Position numbers and translations under genes: made by a program. From Hoeflea sp. BAL378 (GTDB lineage: Bacteria > Pseudomonadota > Alphaproteobacteria > Rhizobiales > Rhizobiaceae): a stretch of 32,416 nt of DNA. How positions within the stretch are numbered: the stretch's first letter is position 1; the number at the start of each line of letters is the position of its first letter. Below, in pieces: positions 8,865 through 17,184 of this stretch. The stretch lies in contig NZ_JRJG01000097.1 of NCBI RefSeq assembly GCF_000759435.1, positions 1 through 32,416 of the forward strand. Reading direction: 5' to 3'. Under the pieces are notes generated by a model. It had not been told where the DNA came from, made no database searches, and saw nothing but the letters and a program-made list of their open reading frames with translations.

Positions 8865-10085
8865 TCAGAGCTCCACTCCGAGGATCTTGCCGACGGTGAA
8901 GATGTCCTTGTCGCCGCGGCCGCACAGGTTCATCACGATGATCTGGTCCTTGCCCATCTTCGGCGCGCGCTTGATCACCTCGGCCAGCGCATGGCTGGGC
9001 TCCAGCGCAGGGATGATGCCCTCGAGACGGGTCAGCAGCTGGAACGCCTCCAGCGCCTCGGTGTCCATGATCGGCACATACTCGACCCGGCCCGATTCCA
9101 TGAGCCAGGAATGCTCCGGGCCGATGCCGGGATAGTCGAGGCCGGCCGAGATCGAATGGCCTTCCTTGATCTGGCCGTCGCCGTCCTGCAGCAGATAGGT
9201 GCGGTTGCCGTGCAGCACGCCGGGCGATCCGGCGGTGAGCGAGGCGCAGTGCTCCTCGCCGTCGAGCCCCTTGCCGCCGGCCTCGACGCCGACGATCTGA
9301 ACGTCCTTGTCGTCGAGGAACGGATGGAACAGGCCGATGGCATTCGAGCCGCCGCCGACGGCCGCCACCAGCATGTCGGGCAGGCGGCCTTCCATGGCCA
9401 GCATCTGCTCGCGCGCTTCCTCGCCGATCACCGACTGGAAGGTGCGCACCATTTCCGGATAGGGATGCGGGCCTGCCGCGGTGCCGATCAGGTAATAGGT
9501 GTCGTCGACATTGGTCACCCAGTCCCTGAGCGCCTCGTTCATGGCGTCCTTCAGCGTGCCGTGGCCGGAGGTGACCGGGTGCACCTTGGCGCCGAGCAGC
9601 TTCATGCGGAACACGTTGGGCGCCTGGCGCTGCACGTCGGTCGCGCCCATGTAGACTTCGCACGGATAGCCGAAGCGGGCGGCCACGGTGGCGGAGGCCA
9701 CGCCGTGCTGCCCGGCGCCGGTTTCGGCGATGATGCGGGTCTTGCCCATGCGCTTGGCGAGCAGGATCTGGCCCACGCAATTGTTGATCTTGTGCGACCC
9801 GGTGTGGTTGAGCTCGTCGCGCTTGAAATAGATCTTCGCCCCGCCCAGGTGCTCGGTCAGCCGCTCGGCGAAATACATCGGCGACGGCCGGCCGGTATAA
9901 TGGGCGTTGAGATGGTCGAGCTCGGCGCGGAAGGCCGGATCGGCCTTGGCCCTGGTCCATTCCTCCTCCAGCTCCAGGATCAGCGGCATCAGCGTTTCGG
10001 CCACGAAACGGCCGCCGAAAATGCCGAACATGCCCTGCTCGTCGGGACCGGTGCGGAAGGAATTCGGATGGGTTGTCTGGTTCAA
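8865..10085 (-). CDS. trpB: tryptophan synthase beta chain
   Basis: TrpB is the PLP enzyme that joins indole and serine to make tryptophan in the alpha2beta2 complex. The protein has 406 residues, the usual length. The PLP lysine is K99 in [10 protein letters not shown], the glycine-rich phosphate site is [11 protein letters not shown], and AETGAGQHG is the substrate loop. The start codon is TTG at 10085: it lies one base beyond the trpF stop, and AGGAG occurs eight bases upstream inside the end of trpF, which indicates translational coupling. The next Met (residue 19, before FGIFGG) would remove conserved N-terminal residues. It is two bases from trpA. Assignment is secure. Confidence 0.97.
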   Translation of the reverse strand: MNQTTHPNSFRTGPDEQGMFGIFGGRFVAETLMPLILELEEEWTRAKADPAFRAELDHLNAHYTGRPSPMYFAERLTEHLGGAKIYFKRDELNHTGSHKINNCVGQILLAKRMGKTRIIAETGAGQHGVASATVAARFGYPCEVYMGATDVQRQAPNVFRMKLLGAKVHPVTSGHGTLKDAMNEALRDWVTNVDDTYYLIGTAAGPHPYPEMVRTFQSVIGEEAREQMLAMEGRLPDMLVAAVGGGSNAIGLFHPFLDDKDVQIVGVEAGGKGLDGEEHCASLTAGSPGVLHGNRTYLLQDGDGQIKEGHSISAGLDYPGIGPEHSWLMESGRVEYVPIMDTEALEAFQLLTRLEGIIPALEPSHALAEVIKRAPKMGKDQIIVMNLCGRGDKDIFTVGKILGVEL

Positions 10086-10086
10086 T

Positions 10087-10770
10087 TCACTTACTCCTGA
10101 AACCGTCCCGTTCGGGGGTCATTGTCTCCGCATCGCGGACCGCGCGGACAAAGGCGTCGATCATGGCGAGGTCCTTGACGCCCGGCGCGCTTTCGACACC
10201 GGATGAGACATCGATGCCGGGTGCGCCGCTGATCGTCAGCGCCTCGCCGACATTGTCCTTGGTCAGTCCCCCGGAAAGCATGTAATCCAGGCCTTCGTCA
10301 AGGCGCGCCAGAAGCCGCCAGTCGAAGCTCACGCCATTGCCGCCGGGCAAGTCTGACCCTTTCGGCGGCTTGGCGTCAAACAGAAACCGGTCCGCAACCC
10401 CGATATAGGGCGCGATCGCCTCAAGATCAGGGGCCTCGCGGATGGCCAGGGCCTTCATCACCGGCAGCCCGAACCGGGCCTTGAGCGCGCTCACCCGTTC
10501 CGGGCTTTCCTCGCCATGCAATTGCAGCCAGTCGGGCCGGACGGTGGCGACGATCTCGTCGAGCCCGGCATCGTCCATGTCGACGCTGACCGCCACGGTC
10601 TCCAGACCGCGCGCCCGCGCGCGCGCCGCAAGCTCCGCAGCCGTCCCGACCGCGACATGCCGCGGGCTCTTCGGAAAGAAGATGAACCCGGCCATGTCGG
10701 CCTTCAGGTCGGCTGCGCGATCCACTGCCTCGGGCGTGCTCAGGCCGCATATCTTGATGGTTGCTGTCAT
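10087..10770 (-). CDS. trpF: phosphoribosylanthranilate isomerase
   Basis: TrpF isomerises N-(5'-phosphoribosyl)anthranilate to CdRP in tryptophan synthesis, as a single (beta/alpha)8 barrel. The protein has 227 residues. The general base C8 is in IKICGLS, the general acid is D132 in [10 protein letters not shown], and the phosphate-binding ends [11 protein letters not shown] and GIDVSSGVE are present. The ATG at 10770 gives the usual N terminus. The stop is one base before the TTG start of trpB, so the three trp genes are probably one translationally linked unit. The 83 bases upstream to the metallopeptidase stop hold short GC-rich palindromes (GGGGCGCCCC at 10811-10820) but no convincing terminator or promoter. 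Assignment is secure. Confidence 0.96.
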   Translation of the reverse strand: MTATIKICGLSTPEAVDRAADLKADMAGFIFFPKSPRHVAVGTAAELAARARARGLETVAVSVDMDDAGLDEIVATVRPDWLQLHGEESPERVSALKARFGLPVMKALAIREAPDLEAIAPYIGVADRFLFDAKPPKGSDLPGGNGVSFDWRLLARLDEGLDYMLSGGLTKDNVGEALTISGAPGIDVSSGVESAPGVKDLAMIDAFVRAVRDAETMTPERDGFRSK

Positions 10771-10853
10771 GGCGGCTGACCTCGCACAAAACGCCGCGCG
10801 AGTCGAGACAGGGGCGCCCCGATCCGGCCCGTCCGGAGCCCCCGGCGACCGGG

Positions 10854-11600
10854 TCAGAATGTCACGGCGAACAGGCGCGAGCCGTTCTGCTTGAGCCAGC
10901 GCTTGGCTTCCTTGGTGCGCGGGCAGAGCTGGGTGCAGGTGGCCCAGAAGTCCGGCCCGTGATTCATTTCCTTGAGATGCGCCACTTCGTGCGCCGCCAG
11001 ATAGTCGATCACGAAGACCGGCGCCATGGCGATCCGCCAGGAAAAGGACAGGTTGCCGTCCGAGGTGCAGGAGCCCCAGCGGCTCCTGGTGTCCTTGTAG
11101 GCGATGGCGCGCACCGGCCGGCCGAGCGTCGCCGCATGCGTCCGCACCATGGCGTCCAGCTCCAGTTTCGCCACGCGCTTGAGATGGTCGGAGACGCGCC
11201 GGCCGACATGTTCGGGCGATCCCGACACCCTCAGCGTGGCGATGCCGTCGATCTCGATCTCCTCGGCCAGCCCGCGCAGCCTGCCGGTCATCTCGATGCG
11301 GTGATCGACGCCGCGGATCGGGATGGTCTTGTCCTGCGCCAGCGGCCCGCTTTCGGTCACGCGCGCCAGCTTCGTCATCAGCCAGCCATGGTGGCGGGTG
11401 AGAAAGTCATGGATTTCCCGGCCCGGCAGTCCCTTCGGGATGGTGAGTTTCAGCGCCTGGCCGCCCGGCTCGATCCTCAGCGTCATCCGCGTCGCCCGCG
11501 CGTTCTCGCGGATGGTCAGCGGCAGGTCGCGGCCATTGACCGTGACCGCCGCGGGGCGGGGCGCGGAGATTTTTGCGGTGGGGCGGCCAAATCCGAACAT
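10854..11600 (-). CDS. YgjP/DUF45-type (M48-like) zinc metallopeptidase family protein
   Basis: The protein has 248 residues and belongs to the SprT-like/YgjP (DUF45) metallohydrolase group. The zinc motif is HEVAH (204-208) with a third ligand H214 in HLKEMNHGPDFW, preceded by the family block YKDTRSRWGSCTSDGNLSFSWR. The cellular role in alphaproteobacteria is unclear; E. coli YgjP has been linked to nucleotide hydrolysis, which does not settle the function here. The start is taken at the ATG at 11600 (MFGFGRP). A TTG at 11660 in the same frame would add 20 residues of low-quality sequence that run into the upstream terminator. There is no signal peptide, so it is likely cytoplasmic. It lies 83 bases upstream of trpF on the same strand and may share its transcript. 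Confidence 0.88.
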   Translation of the reverse strand: MFGFGRPTAKISAPRPAAVTVNGRDLPLTIRENARATRMTLRIEPGGQALKLTIPKGLPGREIHDFLTRHHGWLMTKLARVTESGPLAQDKTIPIRGVDHRIEMTGRLRGLAEEIEIDGIATLRVSGSPEHVGRRVSDHLKRVAKLELDAMVRTHAATLGRPVRAIAYKDTRSRWGSCTSDGNLSFSWRIAMAPVFVIDYLAAHEVAHLKEMNHGPDFWATCTQLCPRTKEAKRWLKQNGSRLFAVTF

Positions 11601-11661
11601 GGGCTGCTTTTTATCCGATTCGCCGGGGCTGCAAGGCTGAAAATGGGGTGGTCCGGGCAAG

Positions 11662-11692
11662 AAAAAGGCGGCGTCCCGAGGGGGACGCCGCC
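11662..11692 (-). terminator. Rho-independent terminator after the DUF2852-type gene
   Basis: A perfect 11-base-pair stem (11667-11677 with 11682-11692) closes a four-base loop. Read on the minus strand it is followed by five T residues (11662-11666). It lies just beyond the stop of the gene at 11714-12148 and separates it from the metallopeptidase gene. Confidence 0.88.
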
Positions 11693-11713
11693 CTGTGTCG
11701 CCAGGTCTGGCGA

Positions 11714-12148
11714 TCAGCCGTCGATTTCGGGAACAGAGCCGGACGTGCGGGCCCTGTTCTGGCTCGCCTCGCGCTTGGCCATGAACCGGTCGAATTCCTC
11801 GCGGTCACGCGCCATACGCAGGTCGCGCATGTGCTGGTCGAATTCGCGGCGCATCTCGTCGAGCTTCTTGCGCTCTTCGTCGAGCCGCGACAGTTCGGCG
11901 TCGCGCCATTCATCGAAGGCGGCATTGCCGCTGCCGGCGGTGCGCATGCCGTGGCGGTTCCTGCGGAACGAGCCCGCAAAATTGTCGGTGGCGCGGTTGA
12001 CATCGGCCTTGAACGCGTCGAGCCGGTCACCCCAGATGATATAGGCGAGCATGGCCAGGCCGAGAGGCCAGAAAACCATGAAGCCCAGAACCATCAGGGC
12101 GATGGTCGCCGGCGTCCATGCGGGACGGATCAATGCGGTCTGTGTCAT
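11714..12148 (-). CDS. DUF2852-type small membrane protein
   Basis: A 144-residue protein with one predicted membrane helix near the N terminus (about 15-39, rich in Leu, Met, Phe and Ile and ending LAYIIWG), followed by a charged cytoplasmic tail. Residues about 75-130 (DEWRDAELSRLDEERKKLDE and onward) are Glu/Arg-rich and likely a coiled coil. The layout and the opening WTPATIALMVLGF match what I recall of alphaproteobacterial DUF2852 proteins, whose function is unknown. The ATG at 12148 (MTQTALIRPAW) is preferred over an ATG five codons upstream because a GAGG-like ribosome site precedes it. It is monocistronic, with its own terminator downstream and a 251-base gap upstream. Confidence 0.8.
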   Translation of the reverse strand: MTQTALIRPAWTPATIALMVLGFMVFWPLGLAMLAYIIWGDRLDAFKADVNRATDNFAGSFRRNRHGMRTAGSGNAAFDEWRDAELSRLDEERKKLDEMRREFDQHMRDLRMARDREEFDRFMAKREASQNRARTSGSVPEIDG

Positions 12149-12399
12149 AAGTCTCAACCTCATCTCGGTAAGGGAAGCGGGGATCGTTCCCTTGTGTTTT
12201 TGATGTGGTATGGACCCGGGCGCGATTCAAGAAAACGCCCGCAGGAAACGGATATTTCCTTGTTTTAACGGGACAATATTCGACCGCTAAACTTTGAGGC
12301 AAAGGCCGCCCAGCGCCCGGGCGGATCCGCTCGCGCGCCGCCGGGCATGACCTGTCCCGAAGCCCCGGAGCGCGCTTGCGCATCCCCGGGGATGGGCTT
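12149..12399. other. intergenic region between phaZ and the DUF2852-type gene, with palindromes
   Basis: This stretch should hold the 3' end of the phaZ mRNA and the promoter of the DUF2852-type gene, both on minus. Near phaZ there is a perfect 12-base palindrome ATCCCCGGGGAT (12382-12393), nested in a larger imperfect repeat whose outer arms are AAGCCC (about 12360) and GGGCTT (about 12393-12398). No T run follows, so this is not a standard terminator. A smaller inverted repeat AGGAAA/TTTCCT occurs at 12243-12260. I see no gene. Confidence 0.45.
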
Positions 12400-13683
12400 T
12401 CAGTCGCTGCGGCCGCCCTTGATGAGCTTCGGCGCAGTCTTCTTGCTGCGGTTGGCGCGGGCATGGGTGCGGATGAAGTCGAGGATCCGCGGCGCGATCT
12501 CCGAGCGGAAACGCGAGCCGTTGAAGACGCCGTAATGGCCCACTTTCGGCTGCACGTAGTGGTGCCGCATGTCCTGGGGGATGTTGGTGCAGATGGTCTG
12601 CGCCGCCTCGGTCTGGCCGAGGCCCGAAATATCGTCGTTCTCGCCCTCGACGGTCAGCAGCGCCACGCTGCGGATGGCAGTGGTGTCCACCTTGCGGCCG
12701 CGATGCAGCATCTCGCCCTTGGGCAGGGAATGCTTGATGAACACGGTGTCGACGGTCTGCAGGTAGAATTCCGCGGTCAGATCCATGACGGCGAGATATT
12801 CGTCGTAGAAATCGCGGTGACGCTCGGCCGAATCGCCGTCATCCTTGACCAGGTGCAGGTAGAAGTCCTTCTGCGCGATCATGTGGCGGTCGAGATTCAT
12901 CGACATGAAGCCGGACAATTGCAGGAATCCCGGATAGACCGACCGGGAAAATCCCGGCAGCGGCCAGGGTACCTGCATGATCACATTGTCCTCGAACCAT
13001 TCGATCGGCTTGGCCTGCGCCAGCTCGTTGACGCCGGTCGGGTTGATGCGCGTGTCGATCGGCCCGCCCATCAGCGTCATCGACGACGGCGCGAAGGTGT
13101 CGCCGCTCTCCTCCATCACCGCCACCGCGGCCAGGACCGGCACGGAAGGCTGGCACACCGCGATCACATGGGTGTCGGGGCCGAGCGCATGCAGCATGGA
13201 GATGACGTAGTCGATATAGTCGTCGAGGTCGAAACGGCCCTCGGTCACCGGCACCATGCGGGCGTCGGTCCAGTCGGTGATGTAGACTTCGGCCTTGGGC
13301 AGCAGGGTTTCCACCGTGCCGCGCAGCAGGGTCGCGTAGTGGCCCGACATCGGCGCCACGATCAGGATCTTCGGATCGGGCCGGTGATTGTCGGGAAGCG
13401 CCCGCTCGAAATGGATGAGGTTGCAGAACGGCCGCGACCAGACGATCTTCTCGTGCACGGAGACCTTGCCGGTGTTGAGCGAGGTCTGGTCCAGCCCAAA
13501 GGCCGGCTTGCCGTAGCGGCGGGTGGTGCGCTCGAACAGCTCGAAGCCTGCGCCCATCGCGCGCCCCAGCGGTGTGTGCGACAGCGGGTTGATCGGATTT
13601 CGGAAGGCCAGGCGCATCGCGTCGGCATAGGCGCGCATCGGCGCCACGGCCGCATGATTAAGCTCGTACATCTGGTAGAACAT
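12400..13683 (-). CDS. phaZ: intracellular polyhydroxyalkanoate depolymerase
   Basis: PhaZ hydrolyses stored polyhydroxybutyrate inside the cell to 3-hydroxybutyrate units. The protein has 427 residues, typical of the intracellular type with an alpha/beta-hydrolase fold and no signal peptide. The nucleophile is C177 in VCQPSVP, the Cys-type lipase-like box of Ralstonia PhaZ1 relatives. The acid is probably in EGENDDISG and the histidine in KVGHYGVFNG. The N terminus MFYQMYELNHAAVAPMR is characteristic of the family. The ATG at 13683 has GAGG nine bases upstream. A palindrome about 120 bases upstream may be a PhaR operator. The C terminus is Lys/Arg-rich, which could help granule binding, but that is inference. 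Assignment is strong. Confidence 0.95.
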   Translation of the reverse strand: MFYQMYELNHAAVAPMRAYADAMRLAFRNPINPLSHTPLGRAMGAGFELFERTTRRYGKPAFGLDQTSLNTGKVSVHEKIVWSRPFCNLIHFERALPDNHRPDPKILIVAPMSGHYATLLRGTVETLLPKAEVYITDWTDARMVPVTEGRFDLDDYIDYVISMLHALGPDTHVIAVCQPSVPVLAAVAVMEESGDTFAPSSMTLMGGPIDTRINPTGVNELAQAKPIEWFEDNVIMQVPWPLPGFSRSVYPGFLQLSGFMSMNLDRHMIAQKDFYLHLVKDDGDSAERHRDFYDEYLAVMDLTAEFYLQTVDTVFIKHSLPKGEMLHRGRKVDTTAIRSVALLTVEGENDDISGLGQTEAAQTICTNIPQDMRHHYVQPKVGHYGVFNGSRFRSEIAPRILDFIRTHARANRSKKTAPKLIKGGRSD

Positions 13684-13765
13684 GACGTTTAGCCTCGGTT
13701 TCCGACAGCACAGGCTGCCCGGTTAACGCTATCATGAGGCCATAACCTTTAACGAGTCTGACCTG

Positions 13766-13778
13766 TTGCAGCGCGCAA
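13766..13778 (-). promoter_or_regulatory. weak second PhaR-like half-site pair
   Basis: TTGC-N5-GCAA at 13766-13778 resembles the strong palindrome at 13804-13820 but with wider spacing and fewer matching bases. It lies between that palindrome and phaZ and could be a secondary operator site. Confidence 0.25.
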
Positions 13779-13803
13779 AATGGTAAACGAGCCTATCACG
13801 CTT

Positions 13804-13820
13804 TTGTTGCATTGCAACAA
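13804..13820 (-). promoter_or_regulatory. perfect palindrome upstream of phaZ, candidate PhaR operator
   Basis: The 17-base sequence TTGTTGCATTGCAACAA is a perfect inverted repeat of eight bases around one central T. PhaR/AniA-type repressors of alphaproteobacterial PHB genes are known to bind TGC/GCA-containing palindromes, and the site lies about 120 bases before phaZ in the phaZ-aminotransferase gap. That it is bound by PhaR is inference; phaR is not in the window. Confidence 0.5.
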
Positions 13821-13910
13821 CAGAGCCTGCGAATTCGGGGCGTCTGCGCCCGGTCACCGGCGTGGCGAAGGCCCGGCGGAACCGGCCTTGTCCCTATGCA
13901 TGACGCGGAA

Positions 13911-13920
13911 CTGGCAGTAG
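13911..13920 (+). promoter_or_regulatory. single TauR-like box before the DegT-family aminotransferase
   Basis: CTGGCAGTAG matches the box CTGGCACTAG before xsc (15287-15296) at nine of ten positions and is on the same strand. It lies 58 bases before the preferred aminotransferase start. I could not find a clear partner box 21-23 bases away, so it may be a half-site or chance. Confidence 0.3.
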
Positions 13921-13978
13921 CGCCGGCCCCGGCCTGCTTCTAAGCCATCAGGTGCCACACGCTCAGGGAGCCAAGCCG

Positions 13979-15217
13979 TTGCAGCCATTCACGGGCAGTT
14001 TTACCCAGCAGGAAGCGCTCGATGACACCGTCATCGCGGCCGCCGCCGAGATTCTGCGATCCGGCCGGCTGCACCGCTACAACACCGCCGCCGGTGAACT
14101 CTCCAAGGCCTCCGAACTCGAGCAGGCCTATGCGCTCTATCAGGGCGCGCGCTATTGCCTGGCCTGCGCCTCGGGCGGCTACGCCATGGCGATCGCGCTC
14201 CGCGCCGCGGGCCTCGCCCAGGGCGAGAGCGTGCTCACCAACGCCTTCACCCTCGCCCCGGTGCCCGGCGCCATCGCCTCGGCCGGCGGCAAGCCGGTCC
14301 TTGTCGAGATCACCGAGGAGCTGGTGATCGATCTCGACGACCTCGAGCGCAAGGCCCGCGCCACCGGCGCGCGGTTCCTGCTCCTGTCCAACATGCGCGG
14401 GCACCTGGCCGACATGGACCGGCTCGCCGATCTCGTCCGCCACTATGAAATGATCCTGATCGAGGACTGCGCCCACACCATGGGTGCGGCCTGGAACGGC
14501 CGCAAGAGCGGCAATTTCGGCCTCGCCGGCTGTTTCTCGACCCAGACCTACAAGCATCTCAACTCCGGCGAGGGCGGCCTGCTCACCTCCGACGACCCGG
14601 ACTTCATGGCCCGCGCCATCCTGCTCTCGGGCTCCTACATGCTCTATGAGCGTCATGGCGCAGCCCCTTCGCCCGAAATCTTCGAGCGGGTGCGGCTCGA
14701 GACGCCCAACATGTCGGGCCGCATGGACAATCTGCGCGCCGCCATCCTGCTGCCGCAGCTCGAACGCCTGGAGAGCAGCATCGCCCGCTGGAACGAACGC
14801 TACCGCGCGGTGGAGGACGGCCTCTCCGCGGTCGGGGGCCTGGTCCTGCCCCGGCGTCCCGAGGCCGAGCGTTATGTCGGCAGTTCGATCCAGTTCCGGC
14901 TGCCCGGCCTGTCGCGATCCCGGTCGGAAGCCTTCGTCGCCGCCTGCAGGGCGCTCGGCGTGGAGCTGAAATGGTTCGGCGCGCCCGATCCGGTGGCCTT
15001 CACCTCCACCCATCACAGTTGGAAATATGTCGATCCGCAGCTCCTGCCCGAAACCGACCATGTGCTGTCGACCCTGTTCGATATGCGCCTGCCGCTGACA
15101 TTCTCCGTGGATGATTGCCGCCACATCGCCGCGATCATCGCCCATTGCGCGCGAGACGCAGCAAGCTCTACGCCCGAGGTCGCCGCGGCTCCGCGCTCCG
15201 TGCTCGCAGGCGAATGA
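13979..15217 (+). CDS. DegT/DnrJ/EryC1/StrS-family PLP aminotransferase
   Basis: A fold-type I PLP enzyme of 412 residues from the sugar-aminotransferase-like DegT family. The PLP lysine is K192 in YKHLNSGEGG, the Asp that contacts the pyridine nitrogen is D163 in IEDCAHTMGA, and the substrate/PLP loop ACASGGYAMAIAL is present. The substrate cannot be read from the sequence, and no sugar-nucleotide or polysaccharide genes adjoin it. The TTG at 13979 is preferred because GGAG lies eight to nine bases upstream; a GTG at 13952 would add nine residues and has no good ribosome site. It is followed, 129 bases on, by xsc on the same strand, with TauR-like boxes in that gap, and has one similar box upstream, so a role linked to taurine or sulfonate use is possible but unproven. 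Confidence 0.88.
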   Translation: MQPFTGSFTQQEALDDTVIAAAAEILRSGRLHRYNTAAGELSKASELEQAYALYQGARYCLACASGGYAMAIALRAAGLAQGESVLTNAFTLAPVPGAIASAGGKPVLVEITEELVIDLDDLERKARATGARFLLLSNMRGHLADMDRLADLVRHYEMILIEDCAHTMGAAWNGRKSGNFGLAGCFSTQTYKHLNSGEGGLLTSDDPDFMARAILLSGSYMLYERHGAAPSPEIFERVRLETPNMSGRMDNLRAAILLPQLERLESSIARWNERYRAVEDGLSAVGGLVLPRRPEAERYVGSSIQFRLPGLSRSRSEAFVAACRALGVELKWFGAPDPVAFTSTHHSWKYVDPQLLPETDHVLSTLFDMRLPLTFSVDDCRHIAAIIAHCARDAASSTPEVAAAPRSVLAGE

Positions 15218-15264
15218 GCCGCCGTTCTGGCCCGCGCGCCGGATGCGGCGTCAGGCGGATTGAT

Positions 15265-15311
15265 CTGGCGTAGCCAAGCCGTCAAACTGGCACTAGAGGC
15301 GATCGGGCCAG
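15265..15311 (+). promoter_or_regulatory. TauR-like boxes upstream of xsc
   Basis: Two direct CTGGC boxes, CTGGCGTAGC (15265-15274) and CTGGCACTAG (15287-15296), start 22 bases apart, about two helix turns. A third, inverted box (CTGGCCCGAT on the minus strand) lies at 15302-15311. The layout resembles the direct CTGG repeats reported for TauR and for MocR-type regulators generally. They end 35-50 bases before the xsc ATG, so they would overlap the promoter region. TauR is encoded next to xsc. Confidence 0.5.
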
Positions 15312-15346
15312 TTGTGGTTCTTGTCGTCAACAAGGAGGATTGCGCC

Positions 15347-17131
15347 ATGCCTAAAATGACCACCGAGGAAGCTTTCGTCAAAGTTCTGCAGATGCACGGA
15401 ATCGAGCATGCCTTCGGCATCATCGGCTCCGCGATGATGCCGGTGTCGGATCTCTTCCCCAAGGCCGGGATCACCTTCTGGGATTGCGCCCACGAGACCA
15501 ATGCCGGGCTGATGTGCGACGGCTATATCCGCACCACCGGCAAGATGGCGATGGCGATCGCCCAGAATGGCCCCGGCGTCACCGGCTTCGTGACCCCGGT
15601 CAAGACCGCCTACTGGAACCACACGCCGATGCTGCTGATCACGCCGCAGGCGGCCAACAAGACCATCGGCCAGGGCGGTTTCCAGGAAATGGAGCAGATG
15701 CGGCTGTTTGCCGATTGCGTCTGCTACCAGGAAGAGGTCCGCGATCCCTCCCGCATTCCCGAAGTCCTGAACCGCGTCATCATGAAGGCCTGGCGCGGCT
15801 CGGCGCCGGCGCAGATGAACATTCCGCGCGACATGTGGACCCAGGTGATCGATGTCGAACTGCCGCAGATGGTGCGCTTCGAGCGCCCCGCCGGCGGCGA
15901 GCAGGCAATCGCCAAGGCCGCCGAGCTGCTCTCCAAGGCGAGTTTTCCGGTCATCCTGTCGGGCGCCGGCGTGGTGCTGTCGGGCGCAATCCCCGATCTC
16001 GTCAAGCTCGCCGAACGCCTCGATGCGCCGGTTTGCTCGAACTACCAGCACAATGACAGCTTCCCCGGCTCGCACCCGCTCGCCGTCGGCCCGCTCGGCT
16101 ACAACGGCTCGAAGGCGGCCATGGAGCTGATCGCCAAGGCCGATGTCGTGCTGGCGCTCGGCACAAGGCTCAACCCGTTCTCGACGCTGCCGGGCTACGG
16201 CATCGACTACTGGCCCAAGAACGCCGAGGTCATCCAGGTCGACATCAATGCCGACCGCATCGGCCTTACCAAGAAGGTTACCGTCGGCATCGAGGGCGAC
16301 GCCGCCAAGGTGGCGCGCGCGCTCCTGGCGCAGCTCTCCGAAGGCGCCGGCGACGCCGGCCGCGAGGACCGCCGCAACCTGGTGTCGCTCACCAAGTCGC
16401 GCTGGGCGCAGGAACTCTCCTCGCTCGACCACGAGGATGACGATCCGGGCACGGTGTGGAACGAGGAATCGCGCCAACGCGACGCCGACCTGATGTCGCC
16501 GCGCCAGGCCTGGCGCGCCATCCAGGCCGGACTGCCCAAGGACGCCATCATTTCGTCCGACATCGGCAACAACTGCGCCATCGGCAATGCCTATCCGACC
16601 TTCGAACAGGGCCGCAAATATCTGGCTCCCGGCCTGTTCGGGCCCTGCGGCTACGGTTTCCCGTCGATCCTCGGCGCCAAGATCGGCCAGCCCGACGTTC
16701 CGGTGGTGGGCTTTGCCGGCGACGGCGCCTTCGGCATTTCCATGAACGAGATGACCGCCTGCGGCCGCGAGAACTGGCCGGCGATCACCATGGTGATCTT
16801 CCGCAACTACCAGTGGGGTGCGGAGAAGCGCAACACCACGCTCTGGTACGACAACAATTTTGTCGGCACCGAGCTCGACCGCGACACGTCCTATGCGAAG
16901 ATCGCCGAGGCCTGCGGCGCCAGAGGGGTCGTGGTCCGGGACCAGCAGGGCTTGACCGAGGAACTCGCCAAGGCCGTCGAGCGGCAGATGCAGCATGGCG
17001 AGACCACCTTCATCGAGGTGCTGCTCAACCAGGAACTGGGCGAACCCTTCCGCCGCGACGCCATGAAGAAGCCGGTGGTCGTTGCCGGCATCAGCCGCGA
17101 TGACATGCGCCCGCAGCAGGGCGCCGTCTGA
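15347..17131 (+). CDS. xsc: sulfoacetaldehyde acetyltransferase
   Basis: Xsc is a thiamine-diphosphate enzyme that converts sulfoacetaldehyde and phosphate to acetyl phosphate and sulfite, the C-S bond-breaking step of taurine degradation. The protein has 594 residues, the usual length. The catalytic glutamate of the acetolactate-synthase fold is E50 (WDCAHETNAG). The ThDP/Mg motif runs from GDG (458-460) to N487 in FRNYQWGAEK, which is a strong Xsc signature. The start ATG at 15347 is fixed by AAGGAGGA at 15332-15339. An upstream in-frame start at 15260 would add 29 unrelated residues through the regulatory boxes. The neighbours tauR, tpa and tauABC support the role. No phosphotransacetylase gene follows; a terminator does. 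Confidence 0.96.
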   Translation: MPKMTTEEAFVKVLQMHGIEHAFGIIGSAMMPVSDLFPKAGITFWDCAHETNAGLMCDGYIRTTGKMAMAIAQNGPGVTGFVTPVKTAYWNHTPMLLITPQAANKTIGQGGFQEMEQMRLFADCVCYQEEVRDPSRIPEVLNRVIMKAWRGSAPAQMNIPRDMWTQVIDVELPQMVRFERPAGGEQAIAKAAELLSKASFPVILSGAGVVLSGAIPDLVKLAERLDAPVCSNYQHNDSFPGSHPLAVGPLGYNGSKAAMELIAKADVVLALGTRLNPFSTLPGYGIDYWPKNAEVIQVDINADRIGLTKKVTVGIEGDAAKVARALLAQLSEGAGDAGREDRRNLVSLTKSRWAQELSSLDHEDDDPGTVWNEESRQRDADLMSPRQAWRAIQAGLPKDAIISSDIGNNCAIGNAYPTFEQGRKYLAPGLFGPCGYGFPSILGAKIGQPDVPVVGFAGDGAFGISMNEMTACGRENWPAITMVIFRNYQWGAEKRNTTLWYDNNFVGTELDRDTSYAKIAEACGARGVVVRDQQGLTEELAKAVERQMQHGETTFIEVLLNQELGEPFRRDAMKKPVVVAGISRDDMRPQQGAV

Positions 17132-17156
17132 GCCAAGGCGCGGGACCGCAGTAAAC

Positions 17157-17184
17157 AGGGCCACGCTTCGGCGTGGCCCTTTTC
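17157..17184 (+). terminator. Rho-independent terminator after xsc, UUCG tetraloop
   Basis: A perfect 10-base-pair stem (17157-17166 with 17171-17180) closed by a C(TTCG)G tetraloop, a specially stable RNA loop, is followed by TTTT. It lies 25 bases after the xsc stop and its tail overlaps the last bases of the convergent tauR gene. Confidence 0.92.

Noticed and set aside
8023-9960. A 645-codon frame that looks like a trpB-trpA fusion
   Set aside because: The N-terminal part is the wrong frame of trpB. trpA has its own ATG at 8862, two bases after the trpB stop, so there is no fusion.
10801-10853. Possible trp attenuator or terminator before trpF
   Set aside because: Short palindromes such as GGGGCGCCCC exist, but there is no leader peptide with Trp codons, no proper loop and no T run.
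13952-13978. GTG start at 13952 for the DegT-family aminotransferase
   Set aside because: There is no ribosome site before it, whereas the TTG at 13979 has GGAG at good spacing. It is kept only as an alternative.
15293-17164. 623-codon open frame antisense to xsc
   Set aside because: It has the same shadow pattern and no family motifs, while Xsc on the plus strand is complete with a strong ribosome site.
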